From Chryseobacterium antibioticum (GTDB taxonomy: Bacteria > Bacteroidota > Bacteroidia > Flavobacteriales > Weeksellaceae): a DNA stretch of 64,000 nucleotides. The stretch is taken from positions 54,103 through 118,102 of the forward strand of contig NZ_JABBGI010000019.1 in NCBI RefSeq assembly GCF_012927325.1. Direction: 5' to 3'. Position numbers and translations under genes: made by a program. This document shows positions 9,223 to 18,564 of the stretch, in pieces. The notes under the pieces are model-generated. The model was not told the DNA's origin. It did not search any database and saw only the letters and a program-made list of their open reading frames with translations. How positions within the stretch are numbered: position 1 is the stretch's first letter; each line of letters opens with the position of its first letter.

Positions 9223-10692
9223 ATGAATAAAAATTACGTATTCTCTATAGTAAGTATTCTCCTGTTCAGCCTCGGCCATGCTCAAAATTATAAAAAACCT
9301 CTGGTCTCTGCTATCAAAGAAGCTGATCTGAGAAAAGATATGTATGAACTCGCTGCGGATCAGTTTTGGGGACGTGAGGCCGGAACTTTAGATGAATTAA
9401 AAGTATCCATGTGGCTGGCTGACAAAGCCAAAGAAGCAGGAATGAAACCAGCAGGTGACAACGGTACATTCTTCCAGTTTTTTGATATGTACAGACATCA
9501 GGTCATTCCTCAAAGCAGTTTAAAAATTGGTGACAGCAGCTTGAAATTATGGAAGGATTTCCTGGTTGCAGAACCTGTCAATGCAGCTATTGATACTGAG
9601 ATTGTGTACGCAGGAACTACAGAACCTGAAGAACTTTCAAAATTGAATATCAAAGGAAAAGTTCTTGCCGTTAATGCTTCTGATAAAAACATCGACAAAG
9701 AAATGACTCTTTTAGTAAGAAGATATCCCGGATTTGTAAGGACTAAATATTACAATAAAGCCTATGAATTAGGAGCTAAAGCCGTTATTTTTATCACAGA
9801 CGATATTTCCGAAAAAAGCTGGGTAGAAGTTCTTCCCCAAATGACAAGAGGAACCTACGGTGTAGAAGGACTGAGAGAGAAAATAACGAATAATATTCCT
9901 GTTTTATGGATCAAAAGAGAAAATGCAGATTGGGTAAAAAATAACCCTAAGATTTCTCTTAACCTCATCACGGAAACCTACAAATACCCTTCAGTAAATA
10001 TCATCGGAAAAATTGAAGGCACAGATCCTAAGTTAAAAGAGGAATACGTTTTACTGAGCGGACATCAGGATCATGACGGCATCAGACATCCTGTAAAAAA
10101 TGACACGATCTACAACGGTGCTGATGATAATGCCAGTACATGCGTAGCTATGCTTGCCATGGCCAGGGCCTACAAAAAACAACCCGGAAAAAGAAGCATT
10201 CTCTTTGTTTTCCATGGAGCTGAAGAAAGAGGACTGCTGGGTTCCAGATGGCATGCAGCTCATCCTGTAGTTCCAAAAGAAAAGATCGTAGCCGTTTTAA
10301 ACGGTGATATGATCGGTAGAAATGACAATAATGAAGCTGCTCTTCTTGGAGGAAATGCACCGCATAAAAATTCTGAAGATCTGGTGAAAATGGCCGGGGA
10401 TGCCAATAATGAGAGTACAAAATTCAAATACCTGAAAGATTGGGATTCTCCCAACCACGCAGAGTATTTTTACTTTAGGAGTGATCATTTACCGTATGCA
10501 AAAATCGGTATTCCTGCCGTATTTTTCACCAGCGTACTGCATGACCAGTACCATACTCCTCAGGATGAATCTGAAAACATCAACTACAAAAAGCTTTATA
10601 AAATGACGGAATGGATGTACAGAACATCATGGAAGGTAGCCAATGAGGCTGAACGCCCAAAAGTTATTTCGAATTTTACACTTGAGAGATAA
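9223..10692 (+). CDS. M28 family zinc aminopeptidase
   Basis: Predicted secreted metallopeptidase (489 residues) that removes N-terminal amino acids. Signal peptide at residues 1-20 (ends GHAQ). A PA-type inserted domain is likely around 120-250. The catalytic part shows the M28 zinc ligands in order: GHQDHDG, NGADDNAS, the catalytic Glu pair in EERGLLGS, NGDMIGR, and a final His in DQYHTPQDE. It lies 10 nt after a small gene and ends in a very strong hairpin terminator. Confidence 0.93.
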   Translation: MNKNYVFSIVSILLFSLGHAQNYKKPLVSAIKEADLRKDMYELAADQFWGREAGTLDELKVSMWLADKAKEAGMKPAGDNGTFFQFFDMYRHQVIPQSSLKIGDSSLKLWKDFLVAEPVNAAIDTEIVYAGTTEPEELSKLNIKGKVLAVNASDKNIDKEMTLLVRRYPGFVRTKYYNKAYELGAKAVIFITDDISEKSWVEVLPQMTRGTYGVEGLREKITNNIPVLWIKRENADWVKNNPKISLNLITETYKYPSVNIIGKIEGTDPKLKEEYVLLSGHQDHDGIRHPVKNDTIYNGADDNASTCVAMLAMARAYKKQPGKRSILFVFHGAEERGLLGSRWHAAHPVVPKEKIVAVLNGDMIGRNDNNEAALLGGNAPHKNSEDLVKMAGDANNESTKFKYLKDWDSPNHAEYFYFRSDHLPYAKIGIPAVFFTSVLHDQYHTPQDESENINYKKLYKMTEWMYRTSWKVANEAERPKVISNFTLER

Positions 10693-10693
10693 G

Positions 10694-10736
10694 AAAGTAG
10701 ACTCGGCGGCCCTTCGGGCCGCCGAGTCTACTTTTT
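10694..10736 (+). terminator. Strong GC-rich terminator of the M28 peptidase gene
   Basis: A perfect 19-bp stem (left arm 10694-10712, right arm 10716-10734) with a 3-nt apex, followed by TT. It begins 1 nt after the stop codon. The GC-rich stem is symmetrical and could act in both directions. Confidence 0.92.
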
Positions 10737-10738
10737 GT

Positions 10739-10770
10739 CATTGCGAGGAGCGAAGCGACGAAGCAATCTC
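10739..10770. repeat. Dispersed palindromic repeat (CATTGCGAGGAGCGAAGCG type)
   Basis: The sequence reads CATTGCGAGGAGCGAAGCG, then ACGAAGCAATCTC, with arms ATTGC and GCAAT. This is recognisable as a repeat of a kind scattered through many bacterial genomes, placed directly after a terminator. It has no coding function. Confidence 0.7.
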
Positions 10771-11089
10771 CTGCTTTTTATTTTTTGATTGCTTCACAAT
10801 ACATTCTGCAACATATTCTATATTATTCTTTTGTCTTGAAACAAAAGAATCAAAAATTCAAGACTGGGAAAATTCCGATAAAAATAAATACTGTTCTCTA
10901 AAAATTCTAAAACTTGCGCGGATTTATTATTTCTGCTTCGTTTCGGTTACAGCCCCGCGCTTCAGACAGTAGAATTTTCTTGACGTTCACAGAATTTATT
11001 TTCTTAACGCTCCATTTTCCTATGTCAGATGTTTATCGGTTATAAAAAGTTATTTTCTGCAAACTTTCCAATAAACCAATACCTGTTAC
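10771..11089. other. Intergenic region, repeat-like, no gene
   Basis: About 320 nt between the convergent M28 and ilvA genes. A short inverted repeat (CTTTTGTCTTGAAACAAAAG, about 10831-10850) and an AT-rich stretch are visible. An open frame through this area runs out of the M28 terminator and repeat and is not a convincing gene. The composition suggests a decayed dispersed repeat. Confidence 0.45.
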
Positions 11090-12352
11090 TTAAATAAGCA
11101 GATTCATTAAAGACGGATCATTGTTCAGATAATTGACAAAAAAATCATACTTCTTCATATTGTTAAGCAGTGGAGTGAAATCCTCACTATTCCTCAATCC
11201 AATCCCCAAAACAGCAATCCCTTTCTCCTTTGAGTTTTTTTGGGTGTACTCAAAAAAAGTGATATCATCATTCGGTCCCAAAACATTCATCACAAAGGTT
11301 TTCAAAGCTCCCGGACGTTGTGCAAACCGAACCAGGAAATAATGTTTTAAACCAGCATATAGAAGAGCTTTTTCTTTAATCTCTTCCATCCGGGTAATAT
11401 CATTATTGCTTCCGCTGATGATGCATACTACATTTTTACCTTTGATCTGATCCTTATATTTCTCCAATGCAGCCACAGAAAGAGCTCCGGCAGGTTCTAC
11501 CACTATAGCATCTTTATTGTAGAGGGAAAGAATAGTTTCACAAACCATTCCTTCATCCACTAAAGCCATATCGTACAATACATTTTTACAAAGTTCAAAA
11601 TTAAGATTTCCCACTTTCTGCACGGCAGCACCATCCACAAAACGGCTGATCTTTTCAAGAAGCACCGGCTTTCCATTTTCCAGTGCTTTTTTCATGCTTG
11701 CCGCTGCAGAAGGCTCCACTCCTATTATTTTTGTATGTGGAGACAATTCACTGAATACCGTACATACACCCGCAGCCAGTCCTCCTCCTCCTATTGGAAC
11801 AAAAAGATAATCAACTGGCTCTTCCGACTGCTCAAGGATTTCCAGTGCTGCCGTAGCCTGTCCGTCAATGATATTCTGATCGTCGAACGGATGGATAAAT
11901 ATTCCTCCGTTTTCATCACAGAACTTCACGGCAGCATCTTTTGCTTCATCAAAAGTATCCCCGTAAAGAACAATATCTATAGCACTCCCTCCGAACATCT
12001 TTACCTGCTCCAGTTTCTGCCCGGGAGTGGGTAAAGGCATGAAAATAGTTCCTTTCACCTTCATCGTACTGCATGCAAAAGCAACTCCCTGAGCGTGATT
12101 TCCAGCGCTGGCGCAAACCACACCTTTTGCAAGGCTTTCCGGGGACATCACTGCCATTTTATTGTAAGCTCCCCTGATTTTGTAGGATCTCACTCTTTGC
12201 AGATCTTCTCTTTTAAAGCTTATTTTGGCATTATAAATAGTGGAAAGATTGTTATTGACAGCCAAAGGTGTTCTTACAACTATATTTCTGAGCCTTTCGG
12301 CTGCCCTATAGACATTGTCTAAAACGGATGGATACGTTTCTTCTCTCATCAT
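11090..12352 (-). CDS. ilvA: Threonine ammonia-lyase (biosynthetic threonine dehydratase)
   Basis: Converts L-threonine to 2-oxobutanoate, the first committed step to isoleucine. 420 residues: a PLP-binding fold with the Schiff-base Lys K58 in SYKIRGAYNKM, the PLP-phosphate loop GGGGLAAG and the serine-type motif SAGNHAQG. A single ACT-like regulatory domain (about 335-420) is present, as in the shorter IlvA type. It is the last gene of the ilv operon and starts 12 nt after ilvC. The start is one of two adjacent ATGs. Confidence 0.96.
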   Translation of the reverse strand: MMREETYPSVLDNVYRAAERLRNIVVRTPLAVNNNLSTIYNAKISFKREDLQRVRSYKIRGAYNKMAVMSPESLAKGVVCASAGNHAQGVAFACSTMKVKGTIFMPLPTPGQKLEQVKMFGGSAIDIVLYGDTFDEAKDAAVKFCDENGGIFIHPFDDQNIIDGQATAALEILEQSEEPVDYLFVPIGGGGLAAGVCTVFSELSPHTKIIGVEPSAAASMKKALENGKPVLLEKISRFVDGAAVQKVGNLNFELCKNVLYDMALVDEGMVCETILSLYNKDAIVVEPAGALSVAALEKYKDQIKGKNVVCIISGSNNDITRMEEIKEKALLYAGLKHYFLVRFAQRPGALKTFVMNVLGPNDDITFFEYTQKNSKEKGIAVLGIGLRNSEDFTPLLNNMKKYDFFVNYLNNDPSLMNLLI

Positions 12353-12364
12353 TTTTTAATGGCA

Positions 12365-13411
12365 TTAATTGTTCTCTGGTCTCAGACTGCGGACGGTCTT
12401 ACCGGCTCTCCACATTTCGCTTTCTCTAAGCTCTGTGAGTTCTACTTCCAGTTTTTCTCTGTAATCCGGTTTGCTGTTGCTGTCGATAGATCGCTGAGCC
12501 TCGTCCCCTTTCGCAACGCTGTCATACAATTCTTCAAACAATGGAGAAGTAGCATCTCTGAAACGTTTCCACCAGTCTAATGCTCCTCTTTGAGCTGTGG
12601 TGCTGCAGTTCGCATACATCCAGTCCATGCCGTTTTCTGCAACTAAGGGCATTAATGATTGCGTTAATTCTTCGACGGTTTCGTTAAATGCTTCAGAAGG
12701 GCTATGTCCATTTTTCCTTAATACTTCATATTGGGCCGCAAATATTCCCTGTACAGCACCCATCAATGTTCCTCTTTCTCCTGCAAGGTCGCTGAATACT
12801 TCTTTTCTAAAATCTGTTTCAAATAAATAACCGCTTCCAATAGCTATACCTAATGCAGTCACTCTTTCTCTTGCCTTTCCTGTAGCATCCTGATACACGG
12901 CAAAACTGCTGTTCAGTCCGCGATCCTGCAGAAACATTCTTCTCAATGACGTTCCGGATCCTTTAGGGGCAACAAGAAATACATCAACCTCTGCCGGGGG
13001 AACAATTCCTGTACGCTCATTAAAGGTGATTCCAAAACCGTGAGAAAAGTACAGCGCTTTTCCAGGGGTAAGATGCTGCTTTACTTTAGGCCAGTATTCG
13101 ATCTGGGCTGCATCGCTTAAGAGATAGCAAATAATTGTTCCTTTTTGTAAAGCTTCTTCTATTTCGAACAATGTTTCTCCAGGTACAAAACCGTCTGCAA
13201 CTGCTTTGTCCCATGATTTTGAATTTTTCCTCTGGCCAACAATCACATTAACGCCGTTATCTCTCTGGTTAAGCGCCTGCCCCGGCCCCTGTACTCCATA
13301 ACCAATCACTGCTATTACCTCATCTTTTAATACTTCCTGAGCTTTATGTAATGGAAATTCCTCTCTTGTTACTACGTTTTCTTCTACTCCGCCAAAATTC
13401 AATTTTGCCAT
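12365..13411 (-). CDS. ilvC: Ketol-acid reductoisomerase
   Basis: Converts 2-acetolactate or 2-aceto-2-hydroxybutanoate to the dihydroxy acid with NADPH and Mg2+. 348 residues. A nucleotide-binding motif GYGVQGPGQA is followed by VGQRKNSKSW. Later come the metal-binding and catalytic segments SHGFG, VAPKGSG, DLAGERGTL and CSTTAQRGALDW. Length and motifs fit a single C-terminal knotted domain. It sits between ilvN and ilvA. Confidence 0.97.
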   Translation of the reverse strand: MAKLNFGGVEENVVTREEFPLHKAQEVLKDEVIAVIGYGVQGPGQALNQRDNGVNVIVGQRKNSKSWDKAVADGFVPGETLFEIEEALQKGTIICYLLSDAAQIEYWPKVKQHLTPGKALYFSHGFGITFNERTGIVPPAEVDVFLVAPKGSGTSLRRMFLQDRGLNSSFAVYQDATGKARERVTALGIAIGSGYLFETDFRKEVFSDLAGERGTLMGAVQGIFAAQYEVLRKNGHSPSEAFNETVEELTQSLMPLVAENGMDWMYANCSTTAQRGALDWWKRFRDATSPLFEELYDSVAKGDEAQRSIDSNSKPDYREKLEVELTELRESEMWRAGKTVRSLRPENN

Positions 13412-13463
13412 TTTTTTAATTTTTTATTTGTTGTTAATTATTATATTTTAATTCTATATCTGC

Positions 13464-13745
13464 TCAGCTCGCATTTAATATCGCTGTCAGGTATGGATTT
13501 TTATGATAATGTACTTCCAGCACATCTACCTGCTTTTCCATTTGTTGGGTGATTTTCTGTACAGATTCTTCCGTTTCTTTAATCACGATCACAAACTTTT
13601 TTATTTTTTCCATTTCGGAGGGACCTACATTGAGATTCACAATAGAGACTCTTCTCCTTGAAAAAATAGCATTGATCCTGCCAATCAGCCCCAGATAATC
13701 TTCTGTATAGGCCGTGATGGTATATTCTTTATTTTCTGGTTTCAT
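13464..13745 (-). CDS. ilvN: Acetolactate synthase small (regulatory) subunit
   Basis: 93 residues, one ACT domain (about 6-80) beginning with YTITAYTEDYLGLIGRINAIF and the strand-turn segment SIVNLNVGPSE. It activates and feedback-controls IlvB. It is shorter than the usual IlvH (about 160), lacking the second half; compact forms are known in this group. It is separated from ilvB by 17 nt and from ilvC by 52 nt. Confidence 0.9.
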   Translation of the reverse strand: MKPENKEYTITAYTEDYLGLIGRINAIFSRRRVSIVNLNVGPSEMEKIKKFVIVIKETEESVQKITQQMEKQVDVLEVHYHKNPYLTAILNAS

Positions 13746-13762
13746 CTTTTTCTATTAATATG

Positions 13763-15487
13763 TTAAACTTTATTGTGAGTCAGTACAATCTCGGAAACAC
13801 TTTTCCCCTGAGGGATCATCGGGAAAACATTATGCTCTTTTCCGGTCATTACTTCCAGAAGGAATGCTCCTTTATGATGAAGCATTTCACTGAGGCCTGC
13901 TTCCAGCTCTTCCCTCTGTACTACTTTTCTTCCGGGAATATGATATCCTTTGGCTACCTGCACAAAATCCGGACTCTGAATATCTACCGAAGAATACCGT
14001 TCTTCGTGAAAAAGTTCCTGCCACTGTCTTACCATTCCCAGATAGCAGTTATTCAAAATCAAAATCTTGATATCGGGCTGATACTGCATCAGCGTTCCCA
14101 ACTCCTGAATATTCATCTGAGCTCCGCCATCGCCCATCACTGCAACAACCGGACGGTCAGTTCCATAAGCAGCTCCTATAGCAGCGGGCAGACAAAAACC
14201 CATCGTTCCCAGTCCGCCACTGGTAATATTGCTTCTGGTATGCTTAAAGCTGGAATATCTGCAGGTAGCCATCTGATGCTGCCCAACATCACTGACAATC
14301 ACAGCTTCTCCCCGGGTCATCTCATTCAGATTTCGAATTACTTCTCCCATGGTAATTTCTCCTTCAGTAGGATACAGTTCGTGGCTGATCAGCTTAAGCC
14401 GCTCAATTTCATAACAATCTTTAAACTTTTGATGCCATTCAGTATGTTGTCTTGATTCTATCAATCGGGTAAGAAGTGGTAACGTTTTTTTGCAGTTTCC
14501 CAGAACCGGCACATCAACTTTTACATTTTTGTTGATTTCTGCTTTGTCAATATCCAGGTGGATGATTTTCGCCTGTTTGGCATATTGATCCAGTCTTCCT
14601 GTCACCCGGTCGTCAAACCGCATTCCTATTGCAATCAGAACATCGCATTCATTGGTAAGGATGTTTGGCCCGTAGTTTCCATGCATTCCGACCATTCCTA
14701 CAGCCTGCGGATGATCTGTGGGAATAGCACTCATTCCCAGGACCGTCCATGCTACCGGAATCCCTGATTTTTCCGCGAACTGTATAAACTCTTTTTCAGC
14801 TTTTCCCAGTATAATTCCCTGTCCGGCAATGATGAATGGTTTTTCTGCTTGATTAATTAATCCAGCTGCTTTTTCTATATTTTCCACATTGGGAACAGGG
14901 TCAGGCCTGTAGCTTCTCAAAGAATCACACGGCGTATAGTCTCTATACAAAACCTTTTGCAACTGGGCATTTTTTGTCACATCTATTAATACCGGGCCAG
15001 GTCTTCCTGATCTTGCAATGTAGAATGCTTTGGCCAATACTTCGGACAGTTCATCTGCATCGGTCACCTGATAATTCCACTTCGTAACTGGACTTGTCAC
15101 ATTCATCACATCTATTTCCTGAAAAGCATCGGTTCCAAGAAGGTGTTCAAAAACCTGTCCTGTGATGCATACAATAGGTGTATTATCAAGTAATGCATCG
15201 GCTAATCCTGTCACAAGATTGGTTGCTCCGGGGCCGCTGGTGGCCAGAACCACTCCTACTTCTCCGGAAACTCTGGCCAGCCCCTGCGCGGCATGGACCG
15301 CTCCCTGCTCGTGGCGGACCAGAATATGCTCCAACTGATCTTTATAATCGTAAAGGGCATCATAAATTGGAATAATAGCTCCTCCCGGATATCCAAATAT
15401 CGTTTTTACCCCTTCCTGAAGAAATGCTTCAAGGATGATCCGGCTTCCGCTAATTTCTGTTTCTGTTGATATATTTAGATTCTTCAT
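13763..15487 (-). CDS. ilvB: Acetolactate synthase large subunit
   Basis: Thiamine-diphosphate enzyme joining pyruvate with pyruvate or 2-oxobutanoate. 574 residues with the three classical domains. The catalytic Glu is E60 in VRHEQGAVHAAQG. The ThDP/Mg2+ motif GDGGAQMNIQEL is at about 450, followed by LNNCYLGMVRQWQ. It lies between ilvD (10-nt gap) and ilvN and is a core member of the ilv operon. Confidence 0.97.
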   Translation of the reverse strand: MKNLNISTETEISGSRIILEAFLQEGVKTIFGYPGGAIIPIYDALYDYKDQLEHILVRHEQGAVHAAQGLARVSGEVGVVLATSGPGATNLVTGLADALLDNTPIVCITGQVFEHLLGTDAFQEIDVMNVTSPVTKWNYQVTDADELSEVLAKAFYIARSGRPGPVLIDVTKNAQLQKVLYRDYTPCDSLRSYRPDPVPNVENIEKAAGLINQAEKPFIIAGQGIILGKAEKEFIQFAEKSGIPVAWTVLGMSAIPTDHPQAVGMVGMHGNYGPNILTNECDVLIAIGMRFDDRVTGRLDQYAKQAKIIHLDIDKAEINKNVKVDVPVLGNCKKTLPLLTRLIESRQHTEWHQKFKDCYEIERLKLISHELYPTEGEITMGEVIRNLNEMTRGEAVIVSDVGQHQMATCRYSSFKHTRSNITSGGLGTMGFCLPAAIGAAYGTDRPVVAVMGDGGAQMNIQELGTLMQYQPDIKILILNNCYLGMVRQWQELFHEERYSSVDIQSPDFVQVAKGYHIPGRKVVQREELEAGLSEMLHHKGAFLLEVMTGKEHNVFPMIPQGKSVSEIVLTHNKV

Positions 15488-15497
15488 TCTATTTTTA

Positions 15498-17177
15498 TTA
15501 AGTGATTTCGTCTGTTACGCAGCCTTCGGCAGCTGATGAAACGGTGAGTGCATATTTGTACAGCAGTCCTTTTTTGACTTTAAGTTCAGGTTTTTGCCAT
15601 CCTTCCTTTCTCTGCTCGATTTCTTCCTCGGAAACTCTTAGTTCTATGGTGTTGTTTACTGCATCTATTTCAATAAGATCGTTATCTTTCACAAAAGCAA
15701 TCAGACCACCTTCATACGCTTCGGGAGTAATGTGTCCTACTACGAAACCATGGGTTCCGCCACTGAATCTTCCGTCGGTAATTAAAGCTACGCTTCCACC
15801 CAATCCTGCTCCGATCAGAGCACTGGTAGGCTTCAACATTTCAGGCATTCCCGGTGCGCCTTTTGGCCCTTCATGTCGAATGACAATGACGTCTCCATGC
15901 TGAACTCTGCCGTTTTCAATTCCTTTGATGAGATCTTTTTCTCCGTCAAACACTCTTGCTTTTCCTGAAAATTTTTCACCTTCTTTCCCTGTGATTTTTG
16001 CTACACTTCCCTTTTCTGCAAGATTGCCATACAGTATCCTCAGGTGCCCTGTTTCTTTAATAGGATTTGATAAGGGTCTGATGATCTTCTGTTTATTAAA
16101 ATCCAGGCTGGGAACATGTTCAAGATTTTCAGCGATGGTTTTTCCGGTAACCGTAAGACAATCACCATGTAATAGACCTTCTTCCAGTAAATATTTCATT
16201 ACGGCTGGCGTCCCCCCGTGATCATGAAGATCCTGCATAAGGTATTTCCCGCTTGGTTTAAGATCTGCCAATACCGGCGTGATATCGCTCATTTTCTGGA
16301 AATCATCCTGAGTGACAGAAACGCCGACACTTTTCGCCATCGCTATAAAATGCAGGACGGCATTCGTACTTCCTCCAAGAATGATGATCAGACGAAGTGC
16401 ATTTTCGAAAGCCTTCCTTGTCATGATGTCTGATGGTTTAATGTCTTTTTCCAGTAATATTTTGATATATTTTGCTGCTTCCAGACATTCATTTTGCTTT
16501 TCTGTACTCAATGCGGGATTGGAAGATGAATACGGAAGACTCATTCCCAATGCTTCGATAGCTGAAGACATGGTATTGGCAGTATACATTCCTCCGCAAG
16601 CTCCCGCTCCGGGACAGGAATTTTTAATAACGCCATTAAAATCTTCTTCTGAAATTTCCCCGGCAATTTTTTTTCCTAAAGCTTCAAAGGCTGAAACAAT
16701 ATTAAGCGGTTCATTCTTATAACATCCGGGGGCTATTGTTCCTCCGTACACCATAATCGAAGGTCTGTCCAGTCTTCCCATCGCAATGATGGTTCCCGGC
16801 ATATTCTTGTCACATCCCGGTAATGCAATAATTCCGTCATAATACTGTGCTCCGCAGATGGCTTCGATGCTGTCTGCAATCACGTCGCGGCTTACCAGTG
16901 AATATCGCATTCCATCTGTCCCGTTGCTCATTCCGTCACTTACTCCTATGGTATTGAATATCAATCCTGCAAGACCGTGATTCCAGGTTCCTTTTTTCAC
17001 GACTTTGGCGAGATCGTTGAGATGCATATTACAGGTATTCCCGTCGTAACCCATGCTGGCAATTCCGATTTGGGCTTTCTTCATATCTTCATCTGTAAAT
17101 CCTATCCCGTAAAGCATTGCTTTTGCGGCGGGCTGTTCACTGTTTTGGGTGAATGTTTTTGAATATCTATTTAACAT
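15498..17177 (-). CDS. ilvD: Dihydroxy-acid dehydratase
   Basis: Dehydrates the dihydroxy acids to 2-oxo acids in valine and isoleucine synthesis, using an iron-sulfur cluster. About 559 residues from MLNRYSKTF. Cluster ligands and conserved segments are visible: [29 protein letters not shown], and near the C-terminus [12 protein letters not shown]. An ATG four codons upstream (17189) is possible, but those extra codons overlap a leuA-like remnant, so the internal ATG is preferred. Confidence 0.95.
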   Translation of the reverse strand: MLNRYSKTFTQNSEQPAAKAMLYGIGFTDEDMKKAQIGIASMGYDGNTCNMHLNDLAKVVKKGTWNHGLAGLIFNTIGVSDGMSNGTDGMRYSLVSRDVIADSIEAICGAQYYDGIIALPGCDKNMPGTIIAMGRLDRPSIMVYGGTIAPGCYKNEPLNIVSAFEALGKKIAGEISEEDFNGVIKNSCPGAGACGGMYTANTMSSAIEALGMSLPYSSSNPALSTEKQNECLEAAKYIKILLEKDIKPSDIMTRKAFENALRLIIILGGSTNAVLHFIAMAKSVGVSVTQDDFQKMSDITPVLADLKPSGKYLMQDLHDHGGTPAVMKYLLEEGLLHGDCLTVTGKTIAENLEHVPSLDFNKQKIIRPLSNPIKETGHLRILYGNLAEKGSVAKITGKEGEKFSGKARVFDGEKDLIKGIENGRVQHGDVIVIRHEGPKGAPGMPEMLKPTSALIGAGLGGSVALITDGRFSGGTHGFVVGHITPEAYEGGLIAFVKDNDLIEIDAVNNTIELRVSEEEIEQRKEGWQKPELKVKKGLLYKYALTVSSAAEGCVTDEIT

Positions 17178-17248
17178 ATTATCCTGCATTTGCTGTTCTT
17201 GTCATCTCTCAGTGTGGTATCAAAAATTTCAATTTTTTCGGAGCTCAT
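17171..17248 (-). pseudogene. Remnant of a 2-isopropylmalate synthase (leuA-type) gene start
   Basis: An open frame on the minus strand starts MSSEKIEIFDTTLRD, which matches the conserved N-terminus of the isopropylmalate/citramalate synthase family (KIEIFDTTLRDG...). After 15-16 residues the match stops and the frame ends 10 codons later across the start of ilvD. This looks like a deletion that joined the first codons of a leuA-type gene to the ilvD leader. The rest of the family is absent here. Citramalate synthase or homocitrate synthase shares this motif, so the exact parent gene is uncertain. Confidence 0.65.
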
Positions 17249-17389
17249 AAATGAAGTTTTACTTAATTTTGATTCAAAACTACAGCTTGTAATATCTTTT
17301 TCCTTTTCAATTTTATGAAAATTACAATATTCAACTGTTTGAAAAATAGATGTATTCATTTGATAATTAACTATTTATGTTCTTAAAAT

Positions 17390-18262
17390 TTACAATGACA
17401 GAACTCTTACCAGTTTCAGATAGGCCTGCTGTACTTTTTCACTTTCTGTATCTTTCCAGTTTTTGGTGAAAGGAACATCATCCAAAGAATCCAACGCTAC
17501 AATTTCAGCTGCCGTACCACAGAAAAAAGCGGCATCAGCACCTCTCATTTCTTCAGGTTTAAAGAAGGTTTCTTTAACGGGAATATGAAGCTGACTGCAT
17601 ATTTCAAAAACGGTCTGTCTTGTGATACCTGGCAGTATGTTTCCTTTTGCGGGTGTAAATAATGTTCCGTCCTTTTCGTAGAACACATTAGCGCCTGAAC
17701 TTTCTGCTACATTCCCATTTTCGTCCAACAGTAAAGCCTCATCATATCCTTTGTCTTTGGCATCCTGACAGGCCAAAATAGAATTGACATAGTGTCCGCC
17801 TACTTTGGCTTCTATCTTAAAAGCTTTGGGATTTGGACGTTGAAAAGTAGAAGTCATGATTTTCATTTTATCTGCGAGATAGCCATTGCTCCAGTCCCAG
17901 GCGAGCAGAGACAGGTAGGATTTTTGTCCTTTTGAAAGTGACATATTAGGGGAACATGTTACCAGCGGGCGGATGTAAGCATCACTGAATCCGTTAAGTT
18001 CCAAAAGTTCATATGTGATATCCGTAAGCTGGCTAACCGTATAATCAAATGGGATATGCATCAGTTCCGCTGATCTTTTCAGTCTTTCATAATGTTCTTC
18101 TGCTTTAAAGATTTTGGTTCCGTGATCGGTCCTGTAAGATTTAATGCCTTCAAAAACAGAATAGCCGTAATGAAGTGACTGTCCGTAAAGGTCCATTCCT
18201 GCTTCTTTGGCTTTTAAGAAGTTTCCATCAAAATACACGATAGTTTTGTCGCTGTAATACAT
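17390..18262 (-). CDS. ilvE: Branched-chain amino acid aminotransferase
   Basis: PLP enzyme of fold-type IV that transfers amino groups to the 2-oxo acid precursors of Val, Ile and Leu. 290 residues. The PLP Lys lies in KVGGHYVNSILA (about 153). Further motifs are GYSVFEGIKSYRT near residue 40, ESSGANVFYEKDG and LPGITRQTV. It is the first structural gene after two tandem attenuators. A 141-nt gap to the leuA remnant follows, unusually large for this operon. Confidence 0.95.
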   Translation of the reverse strand: MYYSDKTIVYFDGNFLKAKEAGMDLYGQSLHYGYSVFEGIKSYRTDHGTKIFKAEEHYERLKRSAELMHIPFDYTVSQLTDITYELLELNGFSDAYIRPLVTCSPNMSLSKGQKSYLSLLAWDWSNGYLADKMKIMTSTFQRPNPKAFKIEAKVGGHYVNSILACQDAKDKGYDEALLLDENGNVAESSGANVFYEKDGTLFTPAKGNILPGITRQTVFEICSQLHIPVKETFFKPEEMRGADAAFFCGTAAEIVALDSLDDVPFTKNWKDTESEKVQQAYLKLVRVLSL

Positions 18263-18294
18263 TGTATAGGGTTTAAAAAATTAACAAAAGGGAA

Positions 18295-18326
18295 TAAAAA
18301 AAGCCCTCTCACGATGTGAGAGGGCT
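18295..18326 (-). terminator. Attenuator 2 terminator hairpin of the ilv operon
   Basis: Perfect 11-bp stem (arms 18302-18312 and 18316-18326, AGCCCTCTCAC) followed on the minus strand by a T-run. A competing pairing is visible: GTGAGAAGG at 18351-18359, overlapping the stop codon of leader peptide 2, can pair with the 5' arm of this hairpin. Confidence 0.9.
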
Positions 18327-18355
18327 CAAATATGTACAGTCATACTCTATCCTTC

Positions 18356-18412
18356 TCACCAATGCAAGGGAATAATAATGACGATAATAATTACTGTTAA
18401 TAACTGATACAT
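18356..18412 (-). CDS. ilv operon leader peptide 2 (Leu/Val/Ile-rich)
   Basis: An 18-codon open frame from ATG to TGA. The peptide starts MYQLLTV, then has a run of six Ile and one Val within seven codons (IIIVIII), and ends PLHW. Two Leu, two Val and six Ile are concentrated just before the attenuator, as in classical attenuation leaders. Its stop codon lies in the antiterminator segment, so ribosome position would decide between the two hairpins. Confidence 0.8.
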   Translation of the reverse strand: MYQLLTVIIIVIIIPLHW

Positions 18413-18423
18413 AATGATTGAAA

Positions 18424-18454
18424 TAAAAAAAGCCGCTTCAATATGAAACGGCTT
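18424..18454 (-). terminator. Attenuator 1 terminator hairpin of the ilv operon
   Basis: Stem AAGCCGTTTCA / TGAAGCGGCTT on the minus strand (one G-U pair) with a T-run. A competing antiterminator is visible: CGGCATTATA (18478-18487), just after leader peptide 1, can pair with TATAAGCCG (18449-18457) at the base of this hairpin. Confidence 0.88.
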
Positions 18455-18491
18455 ATATAATTTAAATTAAAATATTTTATAATGCCGATTC

Positions 18492-18560
18492 CTAACTGTT
18501 GTTAATGACAACAATAATGCTAGAAATGACAATAATATTTTTCTGATTCGTAAAATTCAT
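18492..18560 (-). CDS. ilv operon leader peptide 1 (Ile/Val-rich)
   Basis: A 22-codon open frame from ATG to TAG. After MNFTNQKN comes a block with six Ile and three Val in eleven residues (IIVISSIIVVI). The ATG begins only 4 nt after the -7 box of the promoter, so the mRNA may start at or very near the start codon. A second leader peptide and attenuator follow before ilvE. Confidence 0.82.
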   Translation of the reverse strand: MNFTNQKNIIVISSIIVVINNS

Positions 18561-18564
18561 ACTG

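Noticed and set aside
10643..10972. 109-codon frame through the M28 terminator and repeat
   Set aside because: It starts inside the M28 gene, crosses a perfect terminator stem and a dispersed repeat; not a gene.
13760..14455. Long open frame antisense to ilvB
   Set aside because: It lies wholly opposite a conserved gene and reads as a compositional shadow; no promoter or family match.
17171..17359. A third attenuation leader peptide before ilvD
   Set aside because: The frame has no run of Ile, Leu or Val and no hairpin follows; the leuA-like match explains it better.
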